64,000 bases of DNA, from assembly GCA_019359615.1 (NCBI GenBank), contig JAHHHA010000006.1:186001-250000 (forward strand), read 5' to 3'. Positions within the stretch are counted from its first letter, which is position 1, and each line of letters opens with the position of its first letter. This document shows positions 17,200 through 25,518 of this stretch, piece after piece. The notes under the pieces were generated by a model. The model was not told the origin of the DNA and did not search any database. It saw only the letters and a program-made list of their open reading frames with translations. The translations under genes were made by a program, and so were the position numbers. The DNA is from Cyanosarcina radialis HA8281-LM2. Lineage in GTDB: Bacteria; Cyanobacteriota; Cyanobacteriia; Cyanobacteriales; CCAP-1448.

Positions 17200-17400
17200 A
17201 TGTCTACAGAAGAACAAGCTCGCGCTTTAATGATGCGCCACCACCACACGATCAAAAATCGCCAGCAGTCGATGTTGGGTCGCGTTGCCGCTGAAGTGGG
17301 TATGCCTCCCGAAGCATCTGAATATTGGAATCACATTCAAGGCAAACCGCATCCTAGTTTTCGTTCCAGCTACGATCGCAGCCACGCCTCCTTGAGCTAA
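17200..17400 (+). CDS. Small conserved-looking hypothetical protein (66 aa)
   Basis: ATG at 17200, preceded by GAGG 9 bp upstream and a TATATT-like box about 35 bp upstream; a strong terminator follows. The protein is soluble, with a His cluster (MMRHHHTIKNRQQ) and GMPPEASEYWNHIQGKPHPSF. No family recognised. A well-formed translation signal plus its own terminator argue that it is a real, separately expressed gene. Confidence 0.7.
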   Translation: MSTEEQARALMMRHHHTIKNRQQSMLGRVAAEVGMPPEASEYWNHIQGKPHPSFRSSYDRSHASLS

Positions 17401-17436
17401 TCGATGCCCTTAAAGAAAAAATGAAAAAGGTACAGT

Positions 17437-17473
17437 AGGGTGTTCTTCTCCGGAAGACACCCTAAATTTTTTT
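17437..17473 (+). terminator. Terminator after the 66-aa gene
   Basis: AGGGTGT...ACACCCT stem with additional TTCTTC/GGAAGA pairing, then AAATTTTTTT. It lies between the convergent 66-aa gene and mrdA; the T-tract favours function on the plus strand. Confidence 0.8.
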
Positions 17474-17503
17474 GTTCGTACCACAGCGCGATCTGCCTGC
17501 AAT

Positions 17504-19303
17504 TTACTTTTTAGTGCCGATCGATTTCTGGGTGCGAAAATGAGTCTCCAACACCTTTAACACCATAGGTGCGGCAATTTTACCACCCCCGCCGTCTTTG
17601 CCTTCATGTTCCCCAAAGGCTACTACCACGATTTGCGGTTTATCTGCTGGAGCGTAAGCCCCAAACCAGATGTGAGAATAACCTGGTGGAGCTTCGGCCG
17701 TACCGCTTTTCCCCGCTGCTGGCGGGATGGTGGGCACGTTTAAGACTTTCCCAGTTCCGGCATTGACAACCGCTCGCAACCCTTGACGCAGCACGCGAAT
17801 GGTATCTGGTTTGATATTTAACGACTCTCTCCACTTTTTCGATTTCTCGTCATCTAGCAGCAAGTGGGGCTTGACCCGATAACCGCCATTGGCGGGAACG
17901 GCAAACATCATCGCAACTTGCAAGGGAGTCGATTGCAAAAAACCCTGGCCTATAGACATATTTACCGTATCTCCTACCGACCACGGCAGCTTGAGGCGTT
18001 TTTGCTTCCAGCGATCGTCTGCGACTAAACCAGCAGCTTCTTCGGCGACCAATTCAATTCCAGTCAGCGAGCCAAAGCCATATTTGCGAGTCCACTTAAT
18101 TAAAGTCGGTCCGCCAACCCCCCTACCAATTTGATAGAAGAAGGTATCGCTGCTCCATTGCAATCCCCCGACAAATCCTAAAGGGCCGAAGCCAGCATGA
18201 TTCCAATCGCGAAACACCGTACCGCCGATATTAAGAGCGGCATAAGTCTGCAAGATGGTTTGAGGAGAAAATTTTCCCGATTCAATCCCAGCAGTGGTAG
18301 TCACGATTTTAAACGTACTAGCTGGGGGAAAACCCCTGAGAGCGCGATTGACAAAGGGGTGGTCTTTACGATTTAGTTTCCGCCAAGTGTCAGTTGTAAC
18401 TCGCGCAGAGAAGACGTTGGGATCGAAAGTCGGATGGCTGACCATGGCTAAAATTGCGCCATTATTGGGGTCCATGGCCACGATCGCACCTTGGCGATCT
18501 CCCAAGGCAGCTTCGGCGGCTTTCTGCAAGTCGAGATCGATCGTCAAACGAATGTCTTTCCCTGGCTTGGATAGTTTGGGACCCAGAGTTCTAACTGCTT
18601 TACCCGAACCATCGACCTCGATCTGCAAACCACCCCATTCTCCCCGCAGTTGCTTTTCAAACGCCCGTTCTACGCCCATCTGGCCGATGACATCTCCCAA
18701 GCGATATCCTTTTGGACGCAGCTTGGGCAGTTCGGCATCGGTAATTTCGCCCGTGTAACCTAAAAGGTGAGCCGCTACTTCCCCATGAGGATAGTTGCGG
18801 ACGGCTTCGATATCGACCTCGATCCCGTATTTATCCGTACCTAGTTCTGCCAGGGCAGTGATTTGAGCCGGATTCAGGTCGCGAGCGATCGGCACTAGGG
18901 TTTTATAGTTAAATCCGGCTCGATCTAGGCGATTTTGAATTTCTGCTTCGGGAATCTTGAGGATTTGCGATAGTTCTTTGCGAGTCTTGGGCCAGTCTTT
19001 TCTGCCAGCTACCGTCGGCCACAGGAATACGGAACGAGACAAGCGACTGCTAGCTAGCAATCTGCCTTTGCGATCGAAAATATTGCCCCGCACGGGCAGC
19101 TTGGGAATCAATCGAATGCGGTTGTTCTGTGCCATCTGGCGATGGCGTTCCCCTTGACTCAGTTGCAAGTAGGCTAGACGAGAGCCGATTCCTCCCAGCA
19201 TCACCAAAGTAATCAGCAGCATAATGATGAGAGATTGATAGCTTTTGCCTACAGTCCGAGTAACTTTTTGACTGCGAACCGAGGAACGGGGTACTAAGCT
19301 CAT
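17504..19303 (-). CDS. mrdA: Penicillin-binding protein 2, elongation-specific transpeptidase
   Basis: 599 residues. One N-terminal membrane anchor (LIIMLLITLVMLGGIGSRL, 25-43) is followed by the class B dimerisation domain (PVRGNIFDRKGRLLA) and a transpeptidase with S329-T-F-K332, SSD at 384-386 (WSSDTFFY) and K531-S-G-T. It cross-links peptidoglycan during cell elongation together with RodA. No rodA, mreB or mreC gene lies next to it in this window. A small acidic ORF lies 57 bp upstream on the same strand. Confidence 0.96.
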   Translation of the reverse strand: MSLVPRSSVRSQKVTRTVGKSYQSLIIMLLITLVMLGGIGSRLAYLQLSQGERHRQMAQNNRIRLIPKLPVRGNIFDRKGRLLASSRLSRSVFLWPTVAGRKDWPKTRKELSQILKIPEAEIQNRLDRAGFNYKTLVPIARDLNPAQITALAELGTDKYGIEVDIEAVRNYPHGEVAAHLLGYTGEITDAELPKLRPKGYRLGDVIGQMGVERAFEKQLRGEWGGLQIEVDGSGKAVRTLGPKLSKPGKDIRLTIDLDLQKAAEAALGDRQGAIVAMDPNNGAILAMVSHPTFDPNVFSARVTTDTWRKLNRKDHPFVNRALRGFPPASTFKIVTTTAGIESGKFSPQTILQTYAALNIGGTVFRDWNHAGFGPLGFVGGLQWSSDTFFYQIGRGVGGPTLIKWTRKYGFGSLTGIELVAEEAAGLVADDRWKQKRLKLPWSVGDTVNMSIGQGFLQSTPLQVAMMFAVPANGGYRVKPHLLLDDEKSKKWRESLNIKPDTIRVLRQGLRAVVNAGTGKVLNVPTIPPAAGKSGTAEAPPGYSHIWFGAYAPADKPQIVVVAFGEHEGKDGGGGKIAAPMVLKVLETHFRTQKSIGTKK

Positions 19304-19360
19304 AGGAATATTAAACTCCTTGGAGAAATCAAGTCATAAGAGAAATTTTTCAGATGGTAC

Positions 19361-19555
19361 TTACTCTGTTTCGTCTTCAAGATCGCTGCCTTCTAACTGT
19401 TGCGGAAGCGGTCCAATATGCACTCTTTCAAATGTTTGACTTATTTCAAATCTTTCTTTTTGAGACTCATCAAGATCTAACGACTCGGAATTAAACTGTT
19501 CGGTTTCTCTTTCAGGTCTTGGCTCATTCATATTCGTTTGAAGATTGGTTTTCAA
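19361..19555 (-). CDS. Small acidic hypothetical protein (64 aa) upstream of mrdA
   Basis: Starts at TTG with GGGAGA about 8 bp upstream; an ATG nine codons in (ending at 19531) is an alternative. The sequence is very rich in Glu, Asp, Gln and Ser (ETEQFNSESLDLDESQKERF), likely disordered, with no membrane segment. No family recognised. Same strand and 57 bp from mrdA, so possibly cotranscribed. Could be a spurious frame. Confidence 0.4.
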   Translation of the reverse strand: MKTNLQTNMNEPRPERETEQFNSESLDLDESQKERFEISQTFERVHIGPLPQQLEGSDLEDETE

Positions 19556-19849
19556 CGGCTCTCCCGTATCTGGGGTGATAAAAAAATATTATATATCGTA
19601 GGGTGGGTTAGGCGCGGCGATACTTTTGACGAGCAACCAATAACTTTTTATCCGCGCTGTAACCCACCGCCATCAATTTTGTAGCAACATATACATTTTT
19701 TCACGTGATGCCCGGAGAGCCACTTTTCTGCTCTGTAGATGATTTCTGCCAAATTTTTGCACCACTTTGGCATCAAAAACTTTTAGGAGATGGCATCAAA
19801 CACAGTAGTCCTCGCCATTTGCCATAGAGGAGCGATCGCCTGCATTCAA
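19556..19849. other. Spacer with an imperfect long hairpin (19602-19668)
   Basis: GGTGGGTT...GCGG pairs with CCGC...AACCCACC across about 67 bp, the common cyanobacterial 'GTGGGTTA..GTAACCCACC' type of dispersed repeat. No gene is seen in this spacer, which separates two same-strand genes. Confidence 0.5.
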
Positions 19850-21238
19850 TTAAGGCAAAGTCAGATTTAACTCTTGCAAAGGTCGAGCAGATCGATCGAG
19901 TTTAATAGTATCGGGACGAGCAGCTTTACCGTTGATTTGTAACGAATAGATTCCAGATTGCAGCCTTTCTAAATAATAAACACCTGCATCGTTAGTGACG
20001 GAAAACACTTTTTGTCCGGTTGTCGTAGAAATTGCTTCGATTCTCGCGCCGCCGATCGGTTGACCTTTAGAATCAACTACTACCCCAGCGATCGTATAGG
20101 CGGGAATTAGAGGTACTTCGATCGAGGTGTAACTACCTGCCACCACATCGACGGCATAAGCTTCTCCTGTCGCTTGCCAATCGGGAGGAAAACCAGCCGG
20201 ATCTAGATCGAGGCGCACCGTGCCAGGGGGAAGGCGAACCAAAACGCGATCGCCACTAGTATCGCTCTGCAATAACTTCAAAGGGCGGTTGTTGAGGATA
20301 ATCAACAGTTCGGGGTTGTCGAGATAGACAGCTTCGCCCTCTGGTAGCTGTTCTTGAGGGTTGAGAAAGGTCGCATCTCGAATTTCTGGGGGGGCGGTTA
20401 ACTGTCCTTGGGGGTAAAGCAATACCTGGTAGAAACCGCCAAAAGACTGATTTCCTAACTGAAGATTGTCAAATCGAAAGATCCCAGATGAATCGACCAA
20501 AACTTCTGCGATTGGGCGATCGCTCAAACTCTGTACCAGTCTGACTAACGTTCCTGGAGCAGCCCGACCGGAAATCGATCGACTGATTTGGTTAGATTGC
20601 AACCGCCGCCGCACGTCCGTACCGCCATAGAGTTCGGTTGGGGGTTTAAATCCTCGTCTGACAATGGTAGTGAATCCCCAGTAATCGCCATCTGCCAAGC
20701 CTTGCTGGAGCCAAAAGGGAGGCTGAGAACCGACGATGTAATCTTGCCTGTCGGTTTGTCTGATATATGTAGCTTCGGCCAACTGCCAGGTATTGCTCTC
20801 GAAGGTGTTGGGCTGGTTGGCTCGTACAAACCAACTTCCTTGCAACACGGTGCCGATCGCCGTAAAGTCCCCCTTAGTTCTAGTAGAGCCAGTTCCCGAA
20901 TCGGTAGTATTCCACCGTTGAGAGATGGCTGTGACTGTGGTACTGGGGGCGCGGATGCGAGGCAATCCCGTCGAGACTACAGGGGCTTCTGCCGTTTCGC
21001 CGCGATCGAATGGTGCTTCCAACCAAGGTGCGGGTAACTCGATCGCATACTCGTTGAGATTAAATTCGGCCTTGACCTGAAATAAGTCTTCCAGATCTTG
21101 CACGGAGAACACCAACCCCAATTCTGGATCGGTGCGTGACTTAGTTGGATCGATGCGCTTTACTAAACCAGGCGATCGCAGCACGAGTGCGATCGCAACT
21201 GGGGGATCGAATGAGAATTGATTATTCATTATTTTCAT
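19850..21238 (-). CDS. Usher-like outer-membrane protein fragment with carboxypeptidase-regulatory-like domain
   Basis: 462 residues without a signal peptide. The middle contains usher-type blocks: DYIVGSQPPFW, then ISGRAAPGTLVRLVQSLSDR, SSGIFRFDNLQLGNQS and YQVLLYPQGQ, which match the plug/middle-domain pattern of chaperone-usher outer-membrane ushers. The C-terminus (about 375-460) is a CarboxypepD_reg-like beta sandwich (YTIAGVVVDSKGQPIGGARI). Typical ushers are much longer and exported, and an in-frame TGA lies a few codons upstream, so the N-terminus appears lost. The ATG overlaps the start of xisH on the other strand. The usher assignment is by pattern only. Confidence 0.5.
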   Translation of the reverse strand: MKIMNNQFSFDPPVAIALVLRSPGLVKRIDPTKSRTDPELGLVFSVQDLEDLFQVKAEFNLNEYAIELPAPWLEAPFDRGETAEAPVVSTGLPRIRAPSTTVTAISQRWNTTDSGTGSTRTKGDFTAIGTVLQGSWFVRANQPNTFESNTWQLAEATYIRQTDRQDYIVGSQPPFWLQQGLADGDYWGFTTIVRRGFKPPTELYGGTDVRRRLQSNQISRSISGRAAPGTLVRLVQSLSDRPIAEVLVDSSGIFRFDNLQLGNQSFGGFYQVLLYPQGQLTAPPEIRDATFLNPQEQLPEGEAVYLDNPELLIILNNRPLKLLQSDTSGDRVLVRLPPGTVRLDLDPAGFPPDWQATGEAYAVDVVAGSYTSIEVPLIPAYTIAGVVVDSKGQPIGGARIEAISTTTGQKVFSVTNDAGVYYLERLQSGIYSLQINGKAARPDTIKLDRSARPLQELNLTLP

Positions 21239-21653
21239 GACCGCAAAAGATATCTTTCATGAAGCAGTCAGACGTGGATTAGAGAAAGAGCGGTGGACAA
21301 TTACCGACGCTCCATTAGAACTGGAATGGGATGAAGTTAAAGTCAAAATCGATCTGGCAGCCGAGCGTTTGATTGCAGCAGCACGAGGGGAAAAAAAAAT
21401 TGCCGTTGAGATTAAAAGCTTTATTAGCCCTTCAGCGATTAGCGATTTTCACACGGCTTTAGGGCAATTTCTCAATTATAGAATTATGCTAGAAGAGAAT
21501 GAACCAGATCGTCTGCTTTATCTGCCAGTTCCCCTAGAAGCATATGGAACCTTTTTTCAAAGCCGCTTTGCCCAAGTAGCGATCGAACGACATCAACTCA
21601 AACTGATGATTTACGATCCTGTAACTGAGGAGATCGTGCAATGGAGAAACTAG
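21237..21653 (+). CDS. xisH: XisH, fdxN-element excision-controlling factor family
   Basis: 138 residues opening MTAKDIFHEAVRRGLEKERW and containing an endonuclease-like core (EKKIAVEIKSFISPSAISDF, with D/E-x-K) that belongs to the XisH family. In Anabaena XisH and XisI are needed with XisF for excision of the fdxN element, but xisH/xisI pairs are spread through cyanobacteria without any such element, often in accessory regions. The next gene starts 13 bp before its stop. Its ATG coincides with the divergent usher-like gene's ATG (sequence CATG). Confidence 0.92.
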   Translation: MTAKDIFHEAVRRGLEKERWTITDAPLELEWDEVKVKIDLAAERLIAAARGEKKIAVEIKSFISPSAISDFHTALGQFLNYRIMLEENEPDRLLYLPVPLEAYGTFFQSRFAQVAIERHQLKLMIYDPVTEEIVQWRN

Positions 21654-21976
21654 AACGATATCGCTCTTGCATCCAAACTCTTTTGGAAAAACACAGCCAG
21701 TATAAATCGCGCGATCGAGAAGTAGAAAGCGAGCTATTTTTTGACCCAGTGCGCGATCGCTACCAACTGATGCGAGTCGGTTGGAAAGGCTTAAAGCGAA
21801 TATATTACACCGTGCTGCACTTCGATATTAAAGAAGGTAAAATTTGGCTTCAGCAAAACACGACAGACATCGACGTGGGGCAAGAATTGATCGAGATGGG
21901 CGTTTCCAAAGAAGATATCGTCTTGGGATTACATCCCCCATACAAACGCCCTTACACGGGTTATGGAGTTGCTTGA
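21641..21976 (+). CDS. xisI: XisI, fdxN-element excision-controlling factor family
   Basis: 111 residues, complete: MEKLERYRSCIQTLLEKHSQ, then VGWKGLKRIYYTVLHFDIKE, then MGVSKEDIVLGLHPPYKRPYTGYGVA, all characteristic of XisI. Overlap of 13 bp with xisH indicates translational coupling. No recombinase gene (xisF/xisA type) lies nearby. The pair behaves like other two-gene accessory modules; a toxin-antitoxin-like role is sometimes considered, but nothing here tests that. Confidence 0.92.
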   Translation: MEKLERYRSCIQTLLEKHSQYKSRDREVESELFFDPVRDRYQLMRVGWKGLKRIYYTVLHFDIKEGKIWLQQNTTDIDVGQELIEMGVSKEDIVLGLHPPYKRPYTGYGVA

Positions 21977-21992
21977 GTTGACATTCTAGCAG

Positions 21993-22130
21993 ATGATTTG
22001 CCTGAGCGTGCATATTGCCACGGTACGCAAACACCTAGAGAGTATTTTTCCGAAACTAGGGGTGCAAAGTCGAACGGAAGCGATCGCGGTTGCTTTAGAA
22101 AAACTTGGTATTCTCAATTCGCCAGATTGA
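21993..22130 (+). pseudogene. C-terminal remnant of a LuxR-type response regulator
   Basis: The frame encodes LSVHIATVRKHLESIFPKLG followed by VQSRTEAIAVALEKLGIL and a stop at 22130. This is the recognition helix and last helix of a LuxR/NarL helix-turn-helix. The receiver domain and first half of the HTH are absent. An in-frame ATG at 21993 would give only 45 residues. Confidence 0.8.
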
Positions 22131-22241
22131 AGATAGTGAAGGTGTTATGCGTGCGTTGGCGCAGCCTGTTGCGGAGCAACGTATCGATTCTTGGGGAAAT
22201 AGATCGATCGCTTGGCAAAAAATGCCAAAATTGGCAAGTTA

Positions 22242-22391
22242 AGTGGTTTTACTCGGCCCGATTTGATGGATATCCGGCAATATGCCGTTAAATGATTCAC
22301 AAGTTGTCTGGTGTTTTACCGTATAACCGATGACGGGATAGATATCTTACGAGTATTACATGGTTCTAGAGATTTGGAGGCGCTTTTATAA
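22242..22391 (+). pseudogene. RelE/ParE-family toxin remnant with internal deletion
   Basis: First piece: GFTRPDLMDIRQYAVK then a stop at about 22295. Second piece, in another frame, 22308-22391: VFYRITDDGIDILRVLHGSR plus DLEALL and a stop. Together these are the N- and C-terminal signatures of ParE toxins, with about half the protein missing between them. No intact antitoxin gene precedes it. Confidence 0.75.
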
Positions 22392-22427
22392 GAGCCACGA
22401 TTTATAGCAAATTCAATTGAAGCAATT

Positions 22428-22802
22428 AAGGCACTTCAAATCCGCAACCAATCGGCTCGTCGGTGGCCTCGGCATCATCAGAGATGATTTCTCTAGCTAT
22501 GGTTGGTGGACTAACTATCCAATCGGATAAGATTTTCGGGCGAGGTTGATTCATCGCTAGAGGAAAGCAGTAAATCCCTCCTTCGCGGTCAATCATCGCC
22601 CGATTGGCCCAACTGGAAGCTTGACAATCAGCCAGGAACAAAAAGTTTTTATGACCGATAATTGCTCCCAGATGTCTCCAGGTAGGAAGGTAATGGGATT
22701 CGTCCGTGCCAAAACCCGCTAAAGTCGCTCCTCCTAAAGGTAGAGCTAAGGGGTCTAAAGTCGCCAGCATTTGACGATATTGCACCAAGTCAGGGCGGCG
22801 GT
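22428..22802 (-). pseudogene. IS1634-type transposase fragment (copy 2)
   Basis: 375 bp that match 15464-15838 base for base except one C/T difference (22733 versus 15769, giving Gly instead of Glu). It encodes only the middle part of the transposase (YLPTWRHLGAIIGHKNFLFL, GGIYCFPLAMNQPRP). Both edges are abrupt; the right edge abuts an IS605-type terminal hairpin. Confidence 0.9.
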
Positions 22803-22842
22803 CTTGGGAATCACCGTCCTTGCATGGCGGTGAGGATGTCAA
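22803..22842. repeat. Solo terminal hairpin of an IS200/IS605 element
   Basis: CACCG...CGGTG hairpin at 22812-22832 within 'GGAATCACCGTCC' and followed by GAGGATGTCAA, a common form of IS605 right ends in cyanobacteria. No tnpA or tnpB accompanies it, so it is a leftover end. Confidence 0.6.
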
Positions 22843-22905
22843 AGCTAAACTCTTCCCCTGCTACAGCTTAATAGCTACAATGCTAGGCAAAAATTTAGAA
22901 ACCAG

Positions 22906-24291
22906 ATGAATCTCAGTCAAGATGCTTTATTGCTCCGGGCAGCTACGAGCGGAGAACTCAAGCGAGTGCAAGCCTTACTAGCTGAAGGGGCTAATGCGAA
23001 TGCTACCGATGGAGATGGGACGAGTGCTTTAATGTTTGCCGCCCAATGCGGCTACACCGAAATTGCCAAAATATTGCTGGCAGCAGGGGCAAACCCGAAT
23101 TTGGCCCGAATCAAATTTGGTGTTACCGCTTTAATGTTGGCATCTGCTAGCAAGCGCATCGATATCGTGCGGATTTTAATTGCTGGCGGTGCCAACCCGA
23201 ATGCAGTTAATGACGATGGCAGTACGGCCCTGATGGTAGCTGCCATGAAAGGTTATCCAGAGATCGTTCGAGCCTTACTAGGGGCAGATGCCGATCCGAA
23301 CGTCAAAGATCGAGATGGAGATACGGCTTTGAACCTAGCTTTGACGGCCCGATCGATCCCTGCCGTTTCCGCCCAAGTCGTCAAGCAGTTGTTAGCGGCT
23401 GGGGCTGATGCTAATACCAAAACTCAAGACGGTAAAACTGCCCTGATGCAAGCAGCGGGGCAGGGAGATGCAGAAATCGCCCAATTATTATTAGCGGCTG
23501 GGGCTGATGTCAATGCCAAAAATCGAGATGGGGAGACAGCTTTAGCCCTGGCAGCCGAAAAAGGTCATCTCGATCTCGTTCGCATCTTGTTAGACTCTGG
23601 GGCTGATGTCAACGTCAAAAATCCAGAAGGGTGGACGGCACTAATGATGGCCGCTGCCAGCGGGGAAACTGCGATCGCCAACTATTTGCTCGATCGAGGT
23701 GCTAAAATCGATGCCAAAAATCAAGATGATGAAACTGCCCTGCACCTAGCAGCGATCGAAGATCGTCTCCAAGTAGTGGAAGTCCTCCTGCAACGGCGTG
23801 CTAACGTCCAGGCGAGAAACAGATTAGGAGATACCCCCTTAATGGTGGCAGCATTGCACGGTCATACCGATTTGGTGACATTACTACTACAGCACGGTGC
23901 CGATCTGCATTTGAGAAACTTTCAAGAAACAGCCTTGGGATTGGCAATAGCAAACGGGCACAGCGAAACGGTCAAGGCATTGCTAGATAACGGTGCCGAT
24001 CCCAATACCACTTCTGCTGATGGCAAAACGATGTTGATGAAGGCGTGCGATCGCAACGATATCGAAATTATCCAACAGCTACTAGCCAAAGGTGCCGATG
24101 TCAATCTGCGAGATCCGGCCGATGCCACGGCTTTAATGTGGGCAGCCCATCGCGGCCATATCGATGCCGTCAAGATTTTACTGGCTGCTGGTAGCGATCG
24201 CCATCTCAAAAATCGTGGCGGTTACACCGCCTCCATGCTGGCAGAATTTAACAATTACCCCGACGTAGCGGAATCGATCGACTCTTTTTGA
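22906..24291 (+). CDS. Ankyrin-repeat protein
   Basis: 461 residues built almost entirely of about 13 ankyrin repeats of 33 residues, with units such as GTSALMFAAQCGYTEIAKIL, GKTALMQAAGQGDAEIAQLL and GWTALMMAAASGETAIANYL, separated by 'GADVNAKNRD'-type turns. No signal peptide or enzymatic domain. It should act as a cytoplasmic protein-binding solenoid. One unit is irregular (RSIPAVSAQVVKQLLAAGAD has a four-residue insertion). Complete from an ATG at 22906. A 28-bp palindromic repeat follows the stop. Confidence 0.93.
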   Translation: MNLSQDALLLRAATSGELKRVQALLAEGANANATDGDGTSALMFAAQCGYTEIAKILLAAGANPNLARIKFGVTALMLASASKRIDIVRILIAGGANPNAVNDDGSTALMVAAMKGYPEIVRALLGADADPNVKDRDGDTALNLALTARSIPAVSAQVVKQLLAAGADANTKTQDGKTALMQAAGQGDAEIAQLLLAAGADVNAKNRDGETALALAAEKGHLDLVRILLDSGADVNVKNPEGWTALMMAAASGETAIANYLLDRGAKIDAKNQDDETALHLAAIEDRLQVVEVLLQRRANVQARNRLGDTPLMVAALHGHTDLVTLLLQHGADLHLRNFQETALGLAIANGHSETVKALLDNGADPNTTSADGKTMLMKACDRNDIEIIQQLLAKGADVNLRDPADATALMWAAHRGHIDAVKILLAAGSDRHLKNRGGYTASMLAEFNNYPDVAESIDSF

Positions 24292-24302
24292 GAAGTTCAG
24301 TC

Positions 24303-24330
24303 GTAGGGGCGCAATGCATTGCGCCCCTAC
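24303..24330. repeat. 28-bp perfect palindrome, dispersed repeat family (copy B)
   Basis: GTAGGGGCGCAA TGCA TTGCGCCCCTAC, followed by CCAAGATGTGT. It differs from copy A only in the four central bases. This intact form is the uninterrupted version of the palindrome split at 47440/47669. Confidence 0.9.
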
Positions 24331-24357
24331 CCAAGATGTGTCCCCTCATCCTCTATC

Positions 24358-25518
24358 ATGCAAATCTTCGTCCCCGGCCGTCTTTGTCTGTTTGGCGAAC
24401 ACAGCGATTGGGCGGGAGGTTATCGCCGCCTGAATCCAAATTTGGTCAAAGGTTACACGTTGATAGTCGGTACTAACCAGGGTATTTATGCCGAAGTCAA
24501 ACCTCATTCCAAGGAGTTAATTATTACTGCTTCTATGGGCGATCGAAAAAAATCGGTTTCCAGCTTCTCCTTTCCAGGCGAAGCCAATCCAAAATCCATG
24601 GTTCGGCAAGCTCACCAACCAATCCAAAATCCAAAATCGATTGACAGCACTCGTCAAACCCTGACTTTGCCGATGAACCCAGAGGTGCTACTTACTGAAG
24701 CCCAAAAAGGTGGTTTTTTCAGTTATGTGGCAGGCGTTGCCTACCAAATTTTGACTCATTATCGGGTTGATGGGGTAGAAATCGACAATTATCTAACAGA
24801 TTTACCAATCCAAAAAGGTCTGTCGTCAAGCGCCGCTATTTGCGTGCTAGTAGCTCGAACCTTTAATCTTTTGTACGATCTAAAGATGACCGTTAGAGAA
24901 GAAATGGAGTTGGCCTATCGAGGCGAAATTATTACCCCTTCTCGATGCGGGCGAATGGACCAGGCTTGTGCTTATGGAAATCGTCCGGTTTTGATGATTT
25001 TTGATGGCGATCGCCTGGAAATTATCGAGTTAAAAGTTCCGCAAGACTTACTATTCGTCATTGTCGATCTCGGTGCTAGTAAGAATACTACTAAAATCCT
25101 CGCAGATCTCAATCGCTGCTACCCGTTTGCCGCCACTGAAGTCGATCGCCACGTCCAGCATTATCTCGGTGAAATTAACTCTCAAATTACTCAAGCAGCG
25201 GCAGCATCTCTGCAACAAGGAGATGCCGAACGAATTGGCTGTTTAATGACTAAAGCACAGGCTGAGTTCGATCGATCTCTAATTCCTGCTTGTCCTTCAG
25301 AACTAACTGCTCCCATCCTTCACCACATCCTCAACTACAAACCAATACAGCCGTATATTTGGGGAGGCAAAGGTGTCGGTTCTCAAGGAGATGGTGCGGC
25401 GCAATTTGTTGTTAAAGATGAAGCAAGTCAGCAAAAATTAATTGAAGTTATCGCTCGCGATTTTCCCCAAATGCAATGTTTCAAGCTCACGATTTATGGA
25501 GAAAAAACCAGTTCGTAA
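24358..25518 (+). CDS. GHMP-family sugar kinase (galactokinase-like)
   Basis: 386 residues from the ATG at 24358, which gives MQIFVPGRLCLFGEHSDWAG, the galactokinase-type sugar-binding motif. The ATP loop is PIQKGLSSSAAICVLVA and the C-terminal glycine motif YIWGGKGVGSQGDGAAQF. It phosphorylates a sugar at C1 or a related position. About 20 residues near 75-95 (around KSMVRQAHQP) look like a repeat-derived in-frame insertion. Overlaps the following nucleotidyltransferase gene by 23 bp, so the two probably form a kinase plus pyrophosphorylase salvage pair making a UDP- or other NDP-sugar. Confidence 0.85.
   Translation: MQIFVPGRLCLFGEHSDWAGGYRRLNPNLVKGYTLIVGTNQGIYAEVKPHSKELIITASMGDRKKSVSSFSFPGEANPKSMVRQAHQPIQNPKSIDSTRQTLTLPMNPEVLLTEAQKGGFFSYVAGVAYQILTHYRVDGVEIDNYLTDLPIQKGLSSSAAICVLVARTFNLLYDLKMTVREEMELAYRGEIITPSRCGRMDQACAYGNRPVLMIFDGDRLEIIELKVPQDLLFVIVDLGASKNTTKILADLNRCYPFAATEVDRHVQHYLGEINSQITQAAAASLQQGDAERIGCLMTKAQAEFDRSLIPACPSELTAPILHHILNYKPIQPYIWGGKGVGSQGDGAAQFVVKDEASQQKLIEVIARDFPQMQCFKLTIYGEKTSS

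Noticed and set aside
21237-21976. xisHI taken as evidence for a heterocyst-forming strain or an fdxN element
   Set aside because: No xisF/xisA recombinase or nif genes are present, and xisHI pairs occur widely in non-heterocystous cyanobacteria.
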